This document shows, one piece after another, positions 28,157 through 41,405 of a stretch of 64,000 nt of DNA. The DNA is taken from NCBI GenBank assembly GCA_024304885.1, contig JALJOM010000003.1, positions 1,088,110 through 1,152,109 of the forward strand, written 5' to 3'. Source of the DNA: Beijerinckiaceae bacterium. GTDB taxonomy: Bacteria > Pseudomonadota > Alphaproteobacteria > Rhizobiales > Beijerinckiaceae. The first letter of the stretch is position 1. Every line of letters starts with the position of its first letter. Made by a program: the position numbers and the translations under genes. The notes beneath the pieces were generated by a model that worked only from the letters and a program-made list of their open reading frames with translations, made no database searches and was not told the DNA's origin.

Positions 28157-29599
28157 ATGAGAAAGACCCTTCCTTGGCTCGTCGGTCTCCTGGTCGTCCT
28201 CGGCGGTATCGGGTGGCTCGCGTATGATAAGCTGTTTCGGCGGGACTTCCCCGTCTATGCCTCGGACGCCGAGTATTTCAAGTACGGGTCGATCGGCAAC
28301 GACAGCGAGAACGGCGTGCCCTATCTCGTCTGGCGCGTGCTCCCGACGGTCTTCCCCGACCTGTTTCCTGGTCCGGGCGGCTATGCCTCGCTCGGGTTCT
28401 ATTGGGAGAAAGGCCGCTCGGAGGCCGATGCTCCCGTGGGATTTTCGAAGGCACGCATAGGTTTCGAGCGGATGGCGATCAACTGTGCCTTCTGCCACAA
28501 TACCATCACGCGCAGCGCGCTCGGCGCAGAGCCGGTCGCCTATCCGACCGGCCCTTCGAACCTGACCGACGTCCAGGCCTATCAGCGGTTCCTGTCGGCC
28601 TGTGCCTCCGATCCGAGATTCACGCCGGAGGTGCTCCTGCCGGAGATCGAAAAGGTCGCCCCACTTTCCTTCATCGACCGCGCCCTCTACCGGTTCCTGC
28701 TCATCCCCGCCACGCGCCAGGCGCTGCTCGACCAGAAGGCGGTTTTCGCCTGGTCCTTCACGAGGCCAGTGTGGCACGCCGGGCGTATCGACCCGTTCAA
28801 CCCGGTGAAGTTCGACATGCTGAAGCTTCCCGACGACGGCACCATCGGCAACTCGGACATGATGGCGGTCTGGGGGCTCGACGCCCGCAATGCGATTCGT
28901 CCCGACGCGCCATTGCATTGGGACGGGCTCAACACCTCGATCCGCGAGGTCGTGATCAGCTCGGCGCTCGGCGACGGCGGACGCGCGAGCGCGCCGAACT
29001 TCTTCGATTCGATGAATCGGATCGAGCGATACCTTCGCAGCTCCCGCGCTCCGGCCTCGCCCTACGAGGCGGCCCCCGTCCTCGTCGAGCAGGGTGCCGC
29101 CGTGTTCGCGGCGGAGTGTGCCGAATGCCACGCAAAGGACGGCGCGAAGACCCTCACCGTCGTGCCGTTGGCGGAGGTCGGGACGGATCGGCACAGAACC
29201 GACATGTGGACCATCGCGGCCCGCGACGCCTACAACAACTACAACCAAGGCTACGACTTCGGCTTCAAGTCGTTCCAGAAGGTCGAAGGCTATCTCGCCG
29301 AGCCGCTCGACGGCCTCTGGTTGACGGGACCCTATCTCCACAACGGCTCGGTCCCGACCGTCGCCGATCTCCTGGAGCCCGCCGCGGCGCGGCCGAAGGC
29401 TTTCGTCCGCGGCATCACCGTGCTCGATTCCGAGAAGATCGGCTTCGTCGCTCCGGCATGCGTGCCCGGCGCGAAGCTCGACGAGGGCTATTGCTACGAT
29501 ACGAGCGAGGCGGGCAATTCACCCGAGGGCCACGAGTACGGGACTTCGTTGCCGCCGGCCGACAAGGCGGCGCTCATCGCCTACCTGAAGACTCTCTAG
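28157..29599 (+). CDS. Membrane-anchored di-heme cytochrome c (480 aa), paralogue 2
   Basis: Exported cytochrome with an N-terminal anchor (residues 4-23). Heme motifs CAFCH at 110-114 and CAECH at 321-325. It shares with paralogue 1 the blocks FKYGSIGN, VWHAGRIDPFNPVK, LHWDGLNTSI, LDGLWLTGPYLHNGSVPTVADLL and GFVAPACVPGAKLDEGYCYDTS. The last block holds two extra conserved cysteines that could form a disulfide. The ATG has AAGGAG upstream. The Met of paralogue 1's APYMHNG is Leu here, so the second heme may have a different ligand or redox potential. This suggests the two proteins do different jobs rather than being simple duplicates. Confidence 0.85.
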   Translation: MRKTLPWLVGLLVVLGGIGWLAYDKLFRRDFPVYASDAEYFKYGSIGNDSENGVPYLVWRVLPTVFPDLFPGPGGYASLGFYWEKGRSEADAPVGFSKARIGFERMAINCAFCHNTITRSALGAEPVAYPTGPSNLTDVQAYQRFLSACASDPRFTPEVLLPEIEKVAPLSFIDRALYRFLLIPATRQALLDQKAVFAWSFTRPVWHAGRIDPFNPVKFDMLKLPDDGTIGNSDMMAVWGLDARNAIRPDAPLHWDGLNTSIREVVISSALGDGGRASAPNFFDSMNRIERYLRSSRAPASPYEAAPVLVEQGAAVFAAECAECHAKDGAKTLTVVPLAEVGTDRHRTDMWTIAARDAYNNYNQGYDFGFKSFQKVEGYLAEPLDGLWLTGPYLHNGSVPTVADLLEPAAARPKAFVRGITVLDSEKIGFVAPACVPGAKLDEGYCYDTSEAGNSPEGHEYGTSLPPADKAALIAYLKTL

Positions 29600-29604
29600 C
29601 TCCC

Positions 29605-29624
29605 GCCGGCCCCTCGGGGCCGGC
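29605..29624. terminator. Bidirectional hairpin between convergent genes
   Basis: GCCGGCCCC at 29605-29613 pairs perfectly with GGGGCCGGC at 29616-29624. It sits between the stop of the last cytochrome gene and the stop of leuB. No T run follows on either strand. Confidence 0.6.
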
Positions 29625-29633
29625 CGACCGCGG

Positions 29634-30746
29634 TCATGCGAGCGCGGCCTGCAGCTCGGCGAGAATGGCATCGCCCATCTGCGCTGTAGAGACGCTCTCT
29701 GTCGCGTCGCCCGCGATATCGCCGGTTCGGATACCCTTCGCGAGCACGCCCGCGATCGCTTGCTCGACGCGATCGGCGAGATCGCCGAGGTTGAAGGAAT
29801 AGCGCAGAGCCATGCCGAGCGAGCCGATCATGGCGATCGGGTTCGCGATGCCTTTGCCTGCGATGTCGGGCGCCGAGCCGTGCACGGGCTCGTAGAGCGC
29901 CTTGCGCGTCTCGGTCCTCGGGTTCTTCTCGCCGAGCGAGGCCGAAGGCAGCATGCCGAGCGAGCCGGTGAGCATCGAGGCCACGTCGGACAGCATGTCG
30001 CCGAAGAGATTGTCGGTGACGATGACGTCGAATTGCTTCGGCCGGCGCACGAGCTGCATGCCGAGCGCGTCGGCGAGCTGATGCTCGAGCGTGACGTCGG
30101 GATATTCCCGCGTGTGGAGAGCGCTGATGACCTCGTGCCACAGCACGCCCGATTTCATCACGTTGCGCTTTTCCGACGAGGTCACCTTGTTGCGGCGCTT
30201 GCGGGCGAGATCGAAGGCCACGCGGCCGATTCGCTCGATCTCGTAGGTATCGTAGACTTGCGTGTCGATGCCGCGCTTCTGCCCGTTGCCGAGGTCGATG
30301 ATCTCCTTCGGCTCGCCGAAATAGACGCCACCGGTCAATTCTCGCACGATCATGAGATCGAGCCCCTCGACGAGCTCGCGCTTCAAGGAGGAGGCGTCGG
30401 CGAGGGCCGGATAGCAGATCGCGGGGCGGAGATTGGCGAAAAGCTCGAGTTCCTTGCGCAGCCGCAGGAGCCCCGCCTCGGGACGCACGTCGTAGGGCAC
30501 GTGGTCCCATTTCGGGCCGCCGACCGCGCCGAAGAGGACGGCGTCCGCTGCCTTGGCGCGATCCATGTCGGCCTCGCTGATCGCCATGCCGTGTGCGTCA
30601 TAGGCGGCGCCGCCGACGAGGCCTTTCTCGACCTCGAACCGCACGACGCCGGCTTCGGAAAGCCAGGCCAAAATCTTCTCGACCTCGGCCATGACCTCGG
30701 GGCCGATGCCGTCGCCGGGCAGGACGAAGAGCTTGTAGGATGTCAT
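29634..30746 (-). CDS. leuB: 3-isopropylmalate dehydrogenase (370 aa)
   Basis: Oxidative decarboxylation of 3-isopropylmalate in leucine synthesis with NAD+. Typical pieces are [17 protein letters not shown] at the start, [32 protein letters not shown], the catalytic Lys/Tyr region [33 protein letters not shown], the metal-binding [28 protein letters not shown], and [24 protein letters not shown] for NAD. The length is normal. It follows acnA on the same strand, separated by a structured repeat. leuC and leuD are not in the window. Confidence 0.97.
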   Translation of the reverse strand: MTSYKLFVLPGDGIGPEVMAEVEKILAWLSEAGVVRFEVEKGLVGGAAYDAHGMAISEADMDRAKAADAVLFGAVGGPKWDHVPYDVRPEAGLLRLRKELELFANLRPAICYPALADASSLKRELVEGLDLMIVRELTGGVYFGEPKEIIDLGNGQKRGIDTQVYDTYEIERIGRVAFDLARKRRNKVTSSEKRNVMKSGVLWHEVISALHTREYPDVTLEHQLADALGMQLVRRPKQFDVIVTDNLFGDMLSDVASMLTGSLGMLPSASLGEKNPRTETRKALYEPVHGSAPDIAGKGIANPIAMIGSLGMALRYSFNLGDLADRVEQAIAGVLAKGIRTGDIAGDATESVSTAQMGDAILAELQAALA

Positions 30747-30832
30747 GGTGGGTGGCTTTCAGGCAACGGTGTGGGGAATTGGGACGCGGGCGCTCGATGT
30801 GTGCACGCGAAAGGGCAGCGAATGCGCAAAAT

Positions 30833-30945
30833 CCCTCCCCGGAACGGGGAGGGTGGCTGCGGAGCAGCCGGGTGGGGTCGAGCTGGTGTAACCCCATCCG
30901 GCGGCGGTGCTTCGCACCGCCGCCACCTTCCCCTTCAGGGGAAGG
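30833..30945. repeat. Four-hairpin palindromic intergenic element
   Basis: Four perfect inverted repeats follow each other: CCCTCCCC/GGGGAGGG (30833-30853), GGCTGC/GCAGCC (30855-30869), an 11-base GGCGGCGGTGC arm with a three-base loop (30900-30924), and CCTTCCCC/GGGGAAGG (30926-30945). It resembles the RIME-like mosaic repeats of Hyphomicrobiales. It ends 14 bases after the acnA stop and may end or stabilise that transcript. It is unrelated to the other repeat family in this window. Confidence 0.75.
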
Positions 30946-30959
30946 ATATGCACGAGTCG

Positions 30960-33686
<2,727 letters not shown>

Positions 33687-33803
33687 CGCGATTGTCCCCG
33701 TGGAGCGGATCGAAGGTCGGAAGGATTCCGGGCTTATAGATAATTTCCGCGCGTCGAGCTACAGCGACGAGCGTGGAGGCGAAAAAGCCCAGGAGCATCT
33801 CCC

Positions 33804-34412
33804 TTGCTGCGGATCGAAGCCTCGGATATCGCCGTCGAACGCGGCGGACGCAGGGTCTTGTCGGGCCTCTCCTTCGCGCTCGATGCGGGCGAGTGCCTGC
33901 TCGTTACCGGGCCGAACGGCGCAGGGAAATCGACGCTCTTGCGCGCCATGGCCGGACTCCTGCCTCTGCGGAGCGGCACCCTGTCCCACACGCCCGACAG
34001 CGATGCGCCGCTCGCCGAGCAGGCCCATTTCGTCGGCCACGCGGATGCGCTCAAGGGAAGCCTCACGGTCGCGGAGAACCTGACCTTTCTCGCGGCGATG
34101 CTGCGTACCGGCGAGGCCGGTTGTTCGGTCGAGGGATCGCTCGCGGCCTTGGGCCTCGCCCGGCTCGCGGACCTCCCCGCGTCCTATCTGTCGGCCGGGC
34201 AGAAGCGCCGAGTGGCGCTGGCACGCTTGCTCGTCGCGCGCCGGCCGCTCTGGCTCCTCGACGAGCCCTCGACCGCGCTCGACCGCGCGGCACAGGGGAT
34301 GCTCGGGAAGATCATGGCCGCGCATCGCGCCGACGGCGGGCTCATCGTCGCCGCCACGCACGCGAGCCTCGGGATCGACGGCCGTGAGCTGAAGCTCGGG
34401 GCGTCGTCGTGA
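33804..34412 (+). CDS. ccmA: Heme exporter ATP-binding protein CcmA (202 aa)
   Basis: ATPase of the CcmABCD complex, which moves and releases heme on CcmE during cytochrome c maturation. Walker A GPNGAGKST at 36-44, signature LSAGQ at 129-133, Walker B LLDEP at 151-155. The start is TTG, supported by AGGAG eight bases upstream and by alignment of the first residues. It overlaps ccmB by four bases. Divergent from acnA across a 117-base gap that must hold both promoters. Confidence 0.95.
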   Translation: MLRIEASDIAVERGGRRVLSGLSFALDAGECLLVTGPNGAGKSTLLRAMAGLLPLRSGTLSHTPDSDAPLAEQAHFVGHADALKGSLTVAENLTFLAAMLRTGEAGCSVEGSLAALGLARLADLPASYLSAGQKRRVALARLLVARRPLWLLDEPSTALDRAAQGMLGKIMAAHRADGGLIVAATHASLGIDGRELKLGASS

Positions 34413-35098
34413 CACTGTACCGACCTCCGAGGTCTCCCCTCGCGGCGCTGTTCCTGCGCGAGATTCGAGTCGGGCGGCGCATCGGCGGCGGCAGCATGCT
34501 GGGCGTGATCTTCTTTCTCGTTCTGGTCACCCTCACGCCCTTCGCCATCGGACCCGATCTCGCGCTGCTCTCACGGATCGCCCCGGCGATTCTCTGGCTC
34601 TCGGGGCTCCTTGCCACCTTGCTCGGGCTCGATCGCCTGTTCCAGGCCGACTACGAGGACGGCTCGCTCGACCTCATGCTCACGAGCCGGACGCCGCTCG
34701 AGCTCGTGATCCTGACGAAATGCGCCGCACATTGGGTCCTGACCGGCCTGCCGCTCGTGGCCGCGGCCCCTTTGTTCGGCCTCATGTTGGCGATGCCGGC
34801 GCAGGACCTCTGGCGCATCGCCCTCTCGCTCCTCGTCGGGACGCCGGCCTTGACCTTGATCGGCGCGATCGGCGCCGCCTTGACCGTCAGCCTCAGGCGC
34901 GGCGGGCTTCTGCTCGCGGTCCTGATCCTGCCGCTCTCGGTCCCGGTCCTCATTTTCGGCGTCGCGGCCGCGGCGGCGACCGAGTCGGGGCTTTTGCCTT
35001 TCGCGACGCCGATGATGATCCTTTGCGCCCTGACCCTGCTCGCGCTCGTCGGCGCGCCGGTCGCCGCCGCCGCAGCCTTGCGCCAGGCTGGCTCGTAG
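34409..35098 (+). CDS. ccmB: Heme exporter membrane protein CcmB (229 aa)
   Basis: Membrane half of the Ccm ABC transporter. FLREIRVGRRIGGGSMLGVIFFLVLVTLTPFAIGPD opens the protein as in CcmB, and GLDRLFQADYEDGSLDLML is the conserved cytoplasmic loop. Six hydrophobic segments. The start is GTG overlapping the ccmA stop, so both are co-translated. In most relatives ccmC follows directly; here two secreted-protein genes intervene. Confidence 0.96.
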   Translation: MTLYRPPRSPLAALFLREIRVGRRIGGGSMLGVIFFLVLVTLTPFAIGPDLALLSRIAPAILWLSGLLATLLGLDRLFQADYEDGSLDLMLTSRTPLELVILTKCAAHWVLTGLPLVAAAPLFGLMLAMPAQDLWRIALSLLVGTPALTLIGAIGAALTVSLRRGGLLLAVLILPLSVPVLIFGVAAAAATESGLLPFATPMMILCALTLLALVGAPVAAAAALRQAGS

Positions 35099-35196
35099 CA
35101 TTCTTGCGACGCTCTGCTGCGTCGATTCGAGTTATGAAGACTGCGATGATTTGTTATCCTACGGCTCGGGTATCGTCGAAGCTCTGCGAGGCTCGC

Positions 35197-36006
35197 ATGA
35201 AACGAACGGGCGTATTTCTGCTTGCCGCCGTCGGGGCCTGGAGCCTCTGGGACCCATCTGCCGTCGCGCAGGGCAAGCCGGCGACGCCGCCAGCCAGAAC
35301 TGTACCCGCCAGGGCGCCCGCGATCGATCCGGCGGCGCTCGCCTTGGTCAAGGCCACGAGCGACAAGCTGGCCGCAGCGAGATCGATCTCCTTCGTCACC
35401 TGTGGCGCCTTCGATGTCCCCGCGCGCAACGGCCAGCCGCTCTTCTATTTCACCCGCTCGGAAGTGCTCATGGTGCGGCCGAGCAAGCTGCGGGTCGTCG
35501 TCCCCGGCGATGGGCCCCCGTCCGAGTTCTATTTCGACGGTAAGACCATCGCGGTCTTCCAGCCTTACACGGATCTCGTCGCGACGATGGAGGCGCCGGG
35601 CACGCTCGAGGAGGCACTCGAGGCGATCTACAAGAAGGCCGGGCTCTATTTCCCCTTCGTCGATTTCATCGTCGCCGATCCCTACGAGACCTTGACCGCA
35701 AGGCTCACGAGCGCGTTCGTCATCGGGACCTCGAAGCTCGTCGGCGGCACCGAGACGAATATCGTGTCGCTGTCGAGCAAGGACACGCATCTCCAGATCT
35801 GGATCGGGGTCGACGACAAGCTGCCGCGCCTCGTCTGGGCCACGCCCGTCAATCGTCCGAAGGAGCCTCGGCACATGGTCGAGTTCTCGGATTGGAAGCT
35901 CACGGGCGAGGTCGGCACGGCCGAAGCTTTCGCGCCGAGGACAAGCGAGTCGACGAAGCAGATCCCTTTCGCGCGGCCGGAAAGCCTCGCGGACAAGAAG
36001 CATTGA
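35197..36006 (+). CDS. DUF2092 periplasmic protein (269 aa)
   Basis: Predicted exported protein of the DUF2092 family (LolA-like beta fold by family knowledge). A signal peptide spans about residues 1-25 (VFLLAAVGAWSLWDPSAVA). Then come ATSDKLAAARSISFVTCGAFDVP, LMVRPSKLRVVVPGDGPPSEFYFDGKTIAVFQP and DFIVADPYETL. The ATG at 35197 has GAGG five bases upstream and starts the signal; an in-frame ATG at 35133 is less fitting. It is followed 28 bases later by a glycine-rich secreted protein. This DUF2092/Gly-rich pair is seen in other Hyphomicrobiales genomes, as I recall; here it splits the ccm locus. Function unknown. Confidence 0.85.
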   Translation: MKRTGVFLLAAVGAWSLWDPSAVAQGKPATPPARTVPARAPAIDPAALALVKATSDKLAAARSISFVTCGAFDVPARNGQPLFYFTRSEVLMVRPSKLRVVVPGDGPPSEFYFDGKTIAVFQPYTDLVATMEAPGTLEEALEAIYKKAGLYFPFVDFIVADPYETLTARLTSAFVIGTSKLVGGTETNIVSLSSKDTHLQIWIGVDDKLPRLVWATPVNRPKEPRHMVEFSDWKLTGEVGTAEAFAPRTSESTKQIPFARPESLADKKH

Positions 36007-36034
36007 GTTTTGCGGGGGACGGAGGTCCAGAGCC

Positions 36035-36487
36035 ATGCAGCCGAGACGATTGCTCGTAGGCGCCCTCGTTGCTCTCGCGGCGTCGGCCGGAGCCGCGGCG
36101 CCCGCGCACGCCTTCTTTCGGGCCGGCGGCTGGCACGCGGGCGGCATCGGCCCCGCCGGCGGCGTTTGGCATGCCGGCGGCTGGCATGCGGGCGGCTGGG
36201 CCGGCGGCGGAGTTTGGGGCGGCGGGTTTCACGGCCCGGTCGTGGTCAACCATTATTGGGGCGGCGGCTGCTGGGCCTGCGGCGGCGCGGCGGTGGTGGC
36301 CGGAGTGGCCGCGGGCGCGGCAGCCGTCGCGACCGCCTATGCGATCGGGTCCACGGTCGCGACCATTCCCGGCGGATGCGCGAGCCAGTACGTCGGAGGC
36401 GCGACCTACTACGTCTGCGGCGGAACCTGGTTCCAGCCCTTCTATGGGAACAATGGCGTCTATTACCGGGTCGTCGCCCCGCGGTGA
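36035..36487 (+). CDS. Secreted Gly/Trp/His-rich protein (150 aa)
   Basis: Signal peptide about 1-26 (LVGALVALAASAGAAAPAHA). Residues 27-70 are a low-complexity run built on GGWHAGG-type units, with five Trp and several His spaced regularly. A hydrophobic Ala/Val-rich segment follows at about 84-106, then a Cys/Tyr-rich end (CASQYVGGATYYVCGGTWFQPFYGNNGVYYRVV) that matches the C terminus of many small alphaproteobacterial secreted proteins. Four cysteines. It may bind metal or self-associate. I know of no assigned function. It sits between the DUF2092 gene and ccmC. Confidence 0.8.
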   Translation: MQPRRLLVGALVALAASAGAAAPAHAFFRAGGWHAGGIGPAGGVWHAGGWHAGGWAGGGVWGGGFHGPVVVNHYWGGGCWACGGAAVVAGVAAGAAAVATAYAIGSTVATIPGGCASQYVGGATYYVCGGTWFQPFYGNNGVYYRVVAPR

Positions 36488-36537
36488 CCGAGGCGCGTCC
36501 CTTGGCCGGATTTGCGTCGGCGCTCGGTCGGCCTTAG

Positions 36538-37311
36538 ATGCAGCCCATGCGCAACTACGCCAATCCGACCGAGTTCCTCCGCCTCGCCGATGTCCTCGTG
36601 CCGATCGCGGCCGCGATCACGGGCCTTTTGCTCGCGCTCGGCCTCTATCTTTCCTGGTTCGTCGCGCCGCCCGACTACCAGCAGGGCGAGACCGTGCGGA
36701 TCATGTATCTCCATGTTCCGGCGGCTTGGATGTCGCTCTTCGTCTACGCGGTCGCGACCTCCGCCGCGCTCGGCACGCTCGTTTGGCGTCATCCGCTCGC
36801 CGACGCCGCGCAGAAGGCCGCGGCCCCGCTCGGCGCTTCCTTCACCTTCCTCTGCCTCGTGACGGGCTCGATCTGGGGCAAGCCAATGTGGGGCACCTGG
36901 TGGGTCTGGGACGCGCGGCTGACCTCCGTCCTCGTGCTGTTCCTGATCTATCTCGGCCTCGTTGCACTCTGGCAGACGATCGAGGACCCGGGCAAGGCCG
37001 CGCGTGCCGCCGCGATCTTCACTCTCGTCGGCGCGGTGAATATCCCGATCATCAAGTTCTCGGTCGATTGGTGGAATACGCTGCACCAGCCGGCCTCGGT
37101 GTTCCGCCTCGGCGGCCCGGCGATCTCGGGTGCCATGCTCTGGCCTCTCGTCGTGATGGCCCTGGCCTTCACCTTTCTCTTTCTCACGCTCCATCTCATG
37201 GCGATCCGCAACGAGATCCTGCGCCGCCGCTTGCGCCGGCTCGCGCTCCTCGCCGTGGACGCCGAGGACCACGCGCCTGATCCTTCCTGGGAGGCCGCGC
37301 TTGAGCGCTGA
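36538..37311 (+). CDS. ccmC: Heme exporter / heme-presenting protein CcmC (257 aa)
   Basis: Holds heme for transfer to CcmE in the cytochrome c maturation system. Six membrane segments. The periplasmic Trp-rich heme motif KPMWGTWWVWDARLTS is intact, and the conserved His residues lie in MYLHVPAAW and in WWNTLHQPAS. The ATG has no strong Shine-Dalgarno box. The 3' end overlaps ccmD. The polar C-terminal tail of about 25 residues is longer than in Escherichia coli. Confidence 0.96.
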   Translation: MQPMRNYANPTEFLRLADVLVPIAAAITGLLLALGLYLSWFVAPPDYQQGETVRIMYLHVPAAWMSLFVYAVATSAALGTLVWRHPLADAAQKAAAPLGASFTFLCLVTGSIWGKPMWGTWWVWDARLTSVLVLFLIYLGLVALWQTIEDPGKAARAAAIFTLVGAVNIPIIKFSVDWWNTLHQPASVFRLGGPAISGAMLWPLVVMALAFTFLFLTLHLMAIRNEILRRRLRRLALLAVDAEDHAPDPSWEAALER

Positions 37312-37459
37312 TCCGAACATCGGCTTCGTCGCCGCCGCCTATGCGCTGGGCTTCCTCGTGCTCGGCGGGATGATCGCGTCCGTCGTCACCGACTACCGGC
37401 GCTTGAAGCGTGAGCTCTCGAAGTTTCCGCCCCGATCCGACGCTCGGGCGTCCGACTGA
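37301..37459 (+). CDS. ccmD: Heme exporter protein CcmD (52 aa)
   Basis: A micro-gene read directly from the sequence. The product has one membrane helix (GFVAAAYALGFLVLGGMIASVV) followed by the CcmD signature TDYRRLKRELSKF. The start is TTG inside the ccmC end (11-base overlap), six bases after GGGAGG. CcmD stabilises CcmC and helps release holo-CcmE. Position right after ccmC supports the call. Confidence 0.92.
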   Translation: MSADPNIGFVAAAYALGFLVLGGMIASVVTDYRRLKRELSKFPPRSDARASD

Positions 37460-37472
37460 CGAGCGCCGAGCC

Positions 37473-37793
37473 ATGCTCACGCTCTATTCCTATTCCGAGC
37501 TTTTCGGCGTCGCCGACAACAACGGCTATGGGCTGAAGGTCTTCGCCTTGCTCGCGCGCGGGCTCGCCGATCTCCGGGTTCTGGCCGACCTTCTCCCGGC
37601 GGAGGGCTATTTCCACGGGCCGAAGCCGACCACGATCGACTGCGGCATCTACGGCTTCATCGCCAACATCTGGTTCTACGATATCGAGACGCCGCTGAAG
37701 CAATTCGTCTCGGCGCAGCAGAACCTCGTGGGCCATTGCGAGGCGATGCATGCCGCGGTCAATGCCGTGCCGGTGGCGGTCGAAGACAGGTAG
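37473..37793 (+). pseudogene. Internally deleted glutathione S-transferase (106 aa)
   Basis: The first 27 residues (MLTLYSYSELFGVADNNGYGLKVFA...) are the N terminus of a metaxin-like GST. Residues 28-106 (GLADLRVLADLLPAEGYFHGPKPTTIDCGIYGFIANI...) are the end of its C-terminal helical domain. About 120-130 residues in between, including most of the thioredoxin fold, are missing, and the two ends are joined in frame. A working glutathione site is therefore unlikely. The frame is still open, so a short protein could be made. It sits between ccmD and ccmG, with gaps of 13 and 8 bases, so it is transcribed with them. Confidence 0.75.
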
Positions 37794-37801
37794 AGGTACG
37801 C

Positions 37802-38380
37802 ATGACGAGAACCGAGCCAGAGACCACACCGAAGCCGGCGACGCGCTCGCGCCTCGTCTATGTTCCGCTCGTCGTCTTCCTGGCGCTCGCCGCGCTCTTT
37901 CTCCTGCGGCTTTTCGCTGGCGACGCCTCGCGCCTGCCGTCCGCCTTGATCGGCAAGCAGGTTCCGTCCTTCGCCATGCTGGCGATCGAGGGGCTCGAAG
38001 GCACCCCCGGATTCACCGATGCGGATCTGCGCCAGGGCCAGGTGACGCTCGTGAATGTCTTCGCCTCCTGGTGCGTGCCCTGCCATCAGGAGCACGAATA
38101 TCTGATGACGCTCGCGGGGCAGGGGGTGCGGATCCTCGGCCTCGCCTACAAGGACGACCCCGCCAACATCACGAAATTTCTCGGCGGGAAAGGCAATCCC
38201 TACGCCAAGGTGGGAGCCGACCGGTCGGGGCGCGTGGCGATCGACTGGGGCGTCTATGGCGTGCCCGAGACCTTCATCGTGAAGGGCGACGGGACGATCG
38301 CCTACAAGCTCGTCGGTCCGATGGATGCGCAAAGCCTTCGCACGGTCGTCCTGCCGCAGATCTCGGCGGCGTCGCGGTGA
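37802..38380 (+). CDS. ccmG: Thiol:disulfide interchange protein CcmG/DsbE (192 aa)
   Basis: Membrane-anchored periplasmic thioredoxin that keeps apocytochrome cysteines reduced for heme attachment. Anchor helix at about residues 20-40 (LVYVPLVVFLALAALFLLRLF), then the redox motif ASWCVPCHQEHEYL and the cis-Pro region YGVPETFIVKGDG. The ATG follows AGAGGTACGC. Last gene of the ccm run; ccmE, ccmF and ccmH are not in the window. The fold and motif spacing are normal. Confidence 0.95.
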   Translation: MTRTEPETTPKPATRSRLVYVPLVVFLALAALFLLRLFAGDASRLPSALIGKQVPSFAMLAIEGLEGTPGFTDADLRQGQVTLVNVFASWCVPCHQEHEYLMTLAGQGVRILGLAYKDDPANITKFLGGKGNPYAKVGADRSGRVAIDWGVYGVPETFIVKGDGTIAYKLVGPMDAQSLRTVVLPQISAASR

Positions 38381-38440
38381 GTGCACCCCCGGTCTTCGCT
38401 CGACCGCGATCGCCGGGGGTATATCCGACAACCATGGTTC

Positions 38441-38893
38441 TCAGCGCGCTTGCGCCGCTTGATTGCGGAGGTCCCGGATGCGATCGTGGTTCTGCAACAC
38501 ACCTTGATATTGCCGGCGGACGATTGCTTCCACATCGGCAGGGAGACTCTCCTCGAGCGCGGCTTCGTATGCGTGCTTGGCGACGTCTTCGCCGCGCTCA
38601 CATTCCGCAAGCACGGCGTAATCGTCCATTCCGGTGACCGAAGCTTTGATATTGGTCCATGCGCGGTGAAGGGTCCCGGTGATCGTGCCCGATTGGGTGG
38701 GTTCACCGCCGAGGCTGCGGATCTTGGATTCGAGCTCGATGGCTCCTTCGTCACATCTCTTTGCCGCGGTCTCGAATACCGTCTTGAGCTCGGGGTTGGT
38801 CACGGCGTCCGAGCAGGTCCGGAACCCGCTCTCGCCGTCCTTCGTCGTCTCCAGGAGGTTGTTCAGGGTCGTGATGACCTTTTGGTCGACCAT
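38441..38893 (-). CDS. PA2169/DUF2383-type four-helix protein (150 aa)
   Basis: Ferritin-like four-helix bundle family of unknown role. VITTLNNLLETTKDGESGFRTCSDAVTNPELKTVF is the family's opening, and QYQGVLQNHDRIRDLRNQA closes it. An inner block, LGGEPTQSGTITGTLHRAWTNIKASVTGMDDYAVLAECERGED, is also typical. The ATG at 38893 has GAGGA seven bases upstream; 11 further codons upstream remain open. Members are often stress-induced. It is convergent with ccmG. Confidence 0.88.
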   Translation of the reverse strand: MVDQKVITTLNNLLETTKDGESGFRTCSDAVTNPELKTVFETAAKRCDEGAIELESKIRSLGGEPTQSGTITGTLHRAWTNIKASVTGMDDYAVLAECERGEDVAKHAYEAALEESLPADVEAIVRRQYQGVLQNHDRIRDLRNQAAQAR

Positions 38894-38996
38894 CGATTCG
38901 TCCTCGCGAACGTTGCTGGGACGCATGTAATCGTTATCGACGCCCGTGGTTCCAACCCGAGCCTCGCCGCACGTGCTCCCTCCAGCCGAACTAATT

Positions 38997-41405
<2,409 letters not shown>

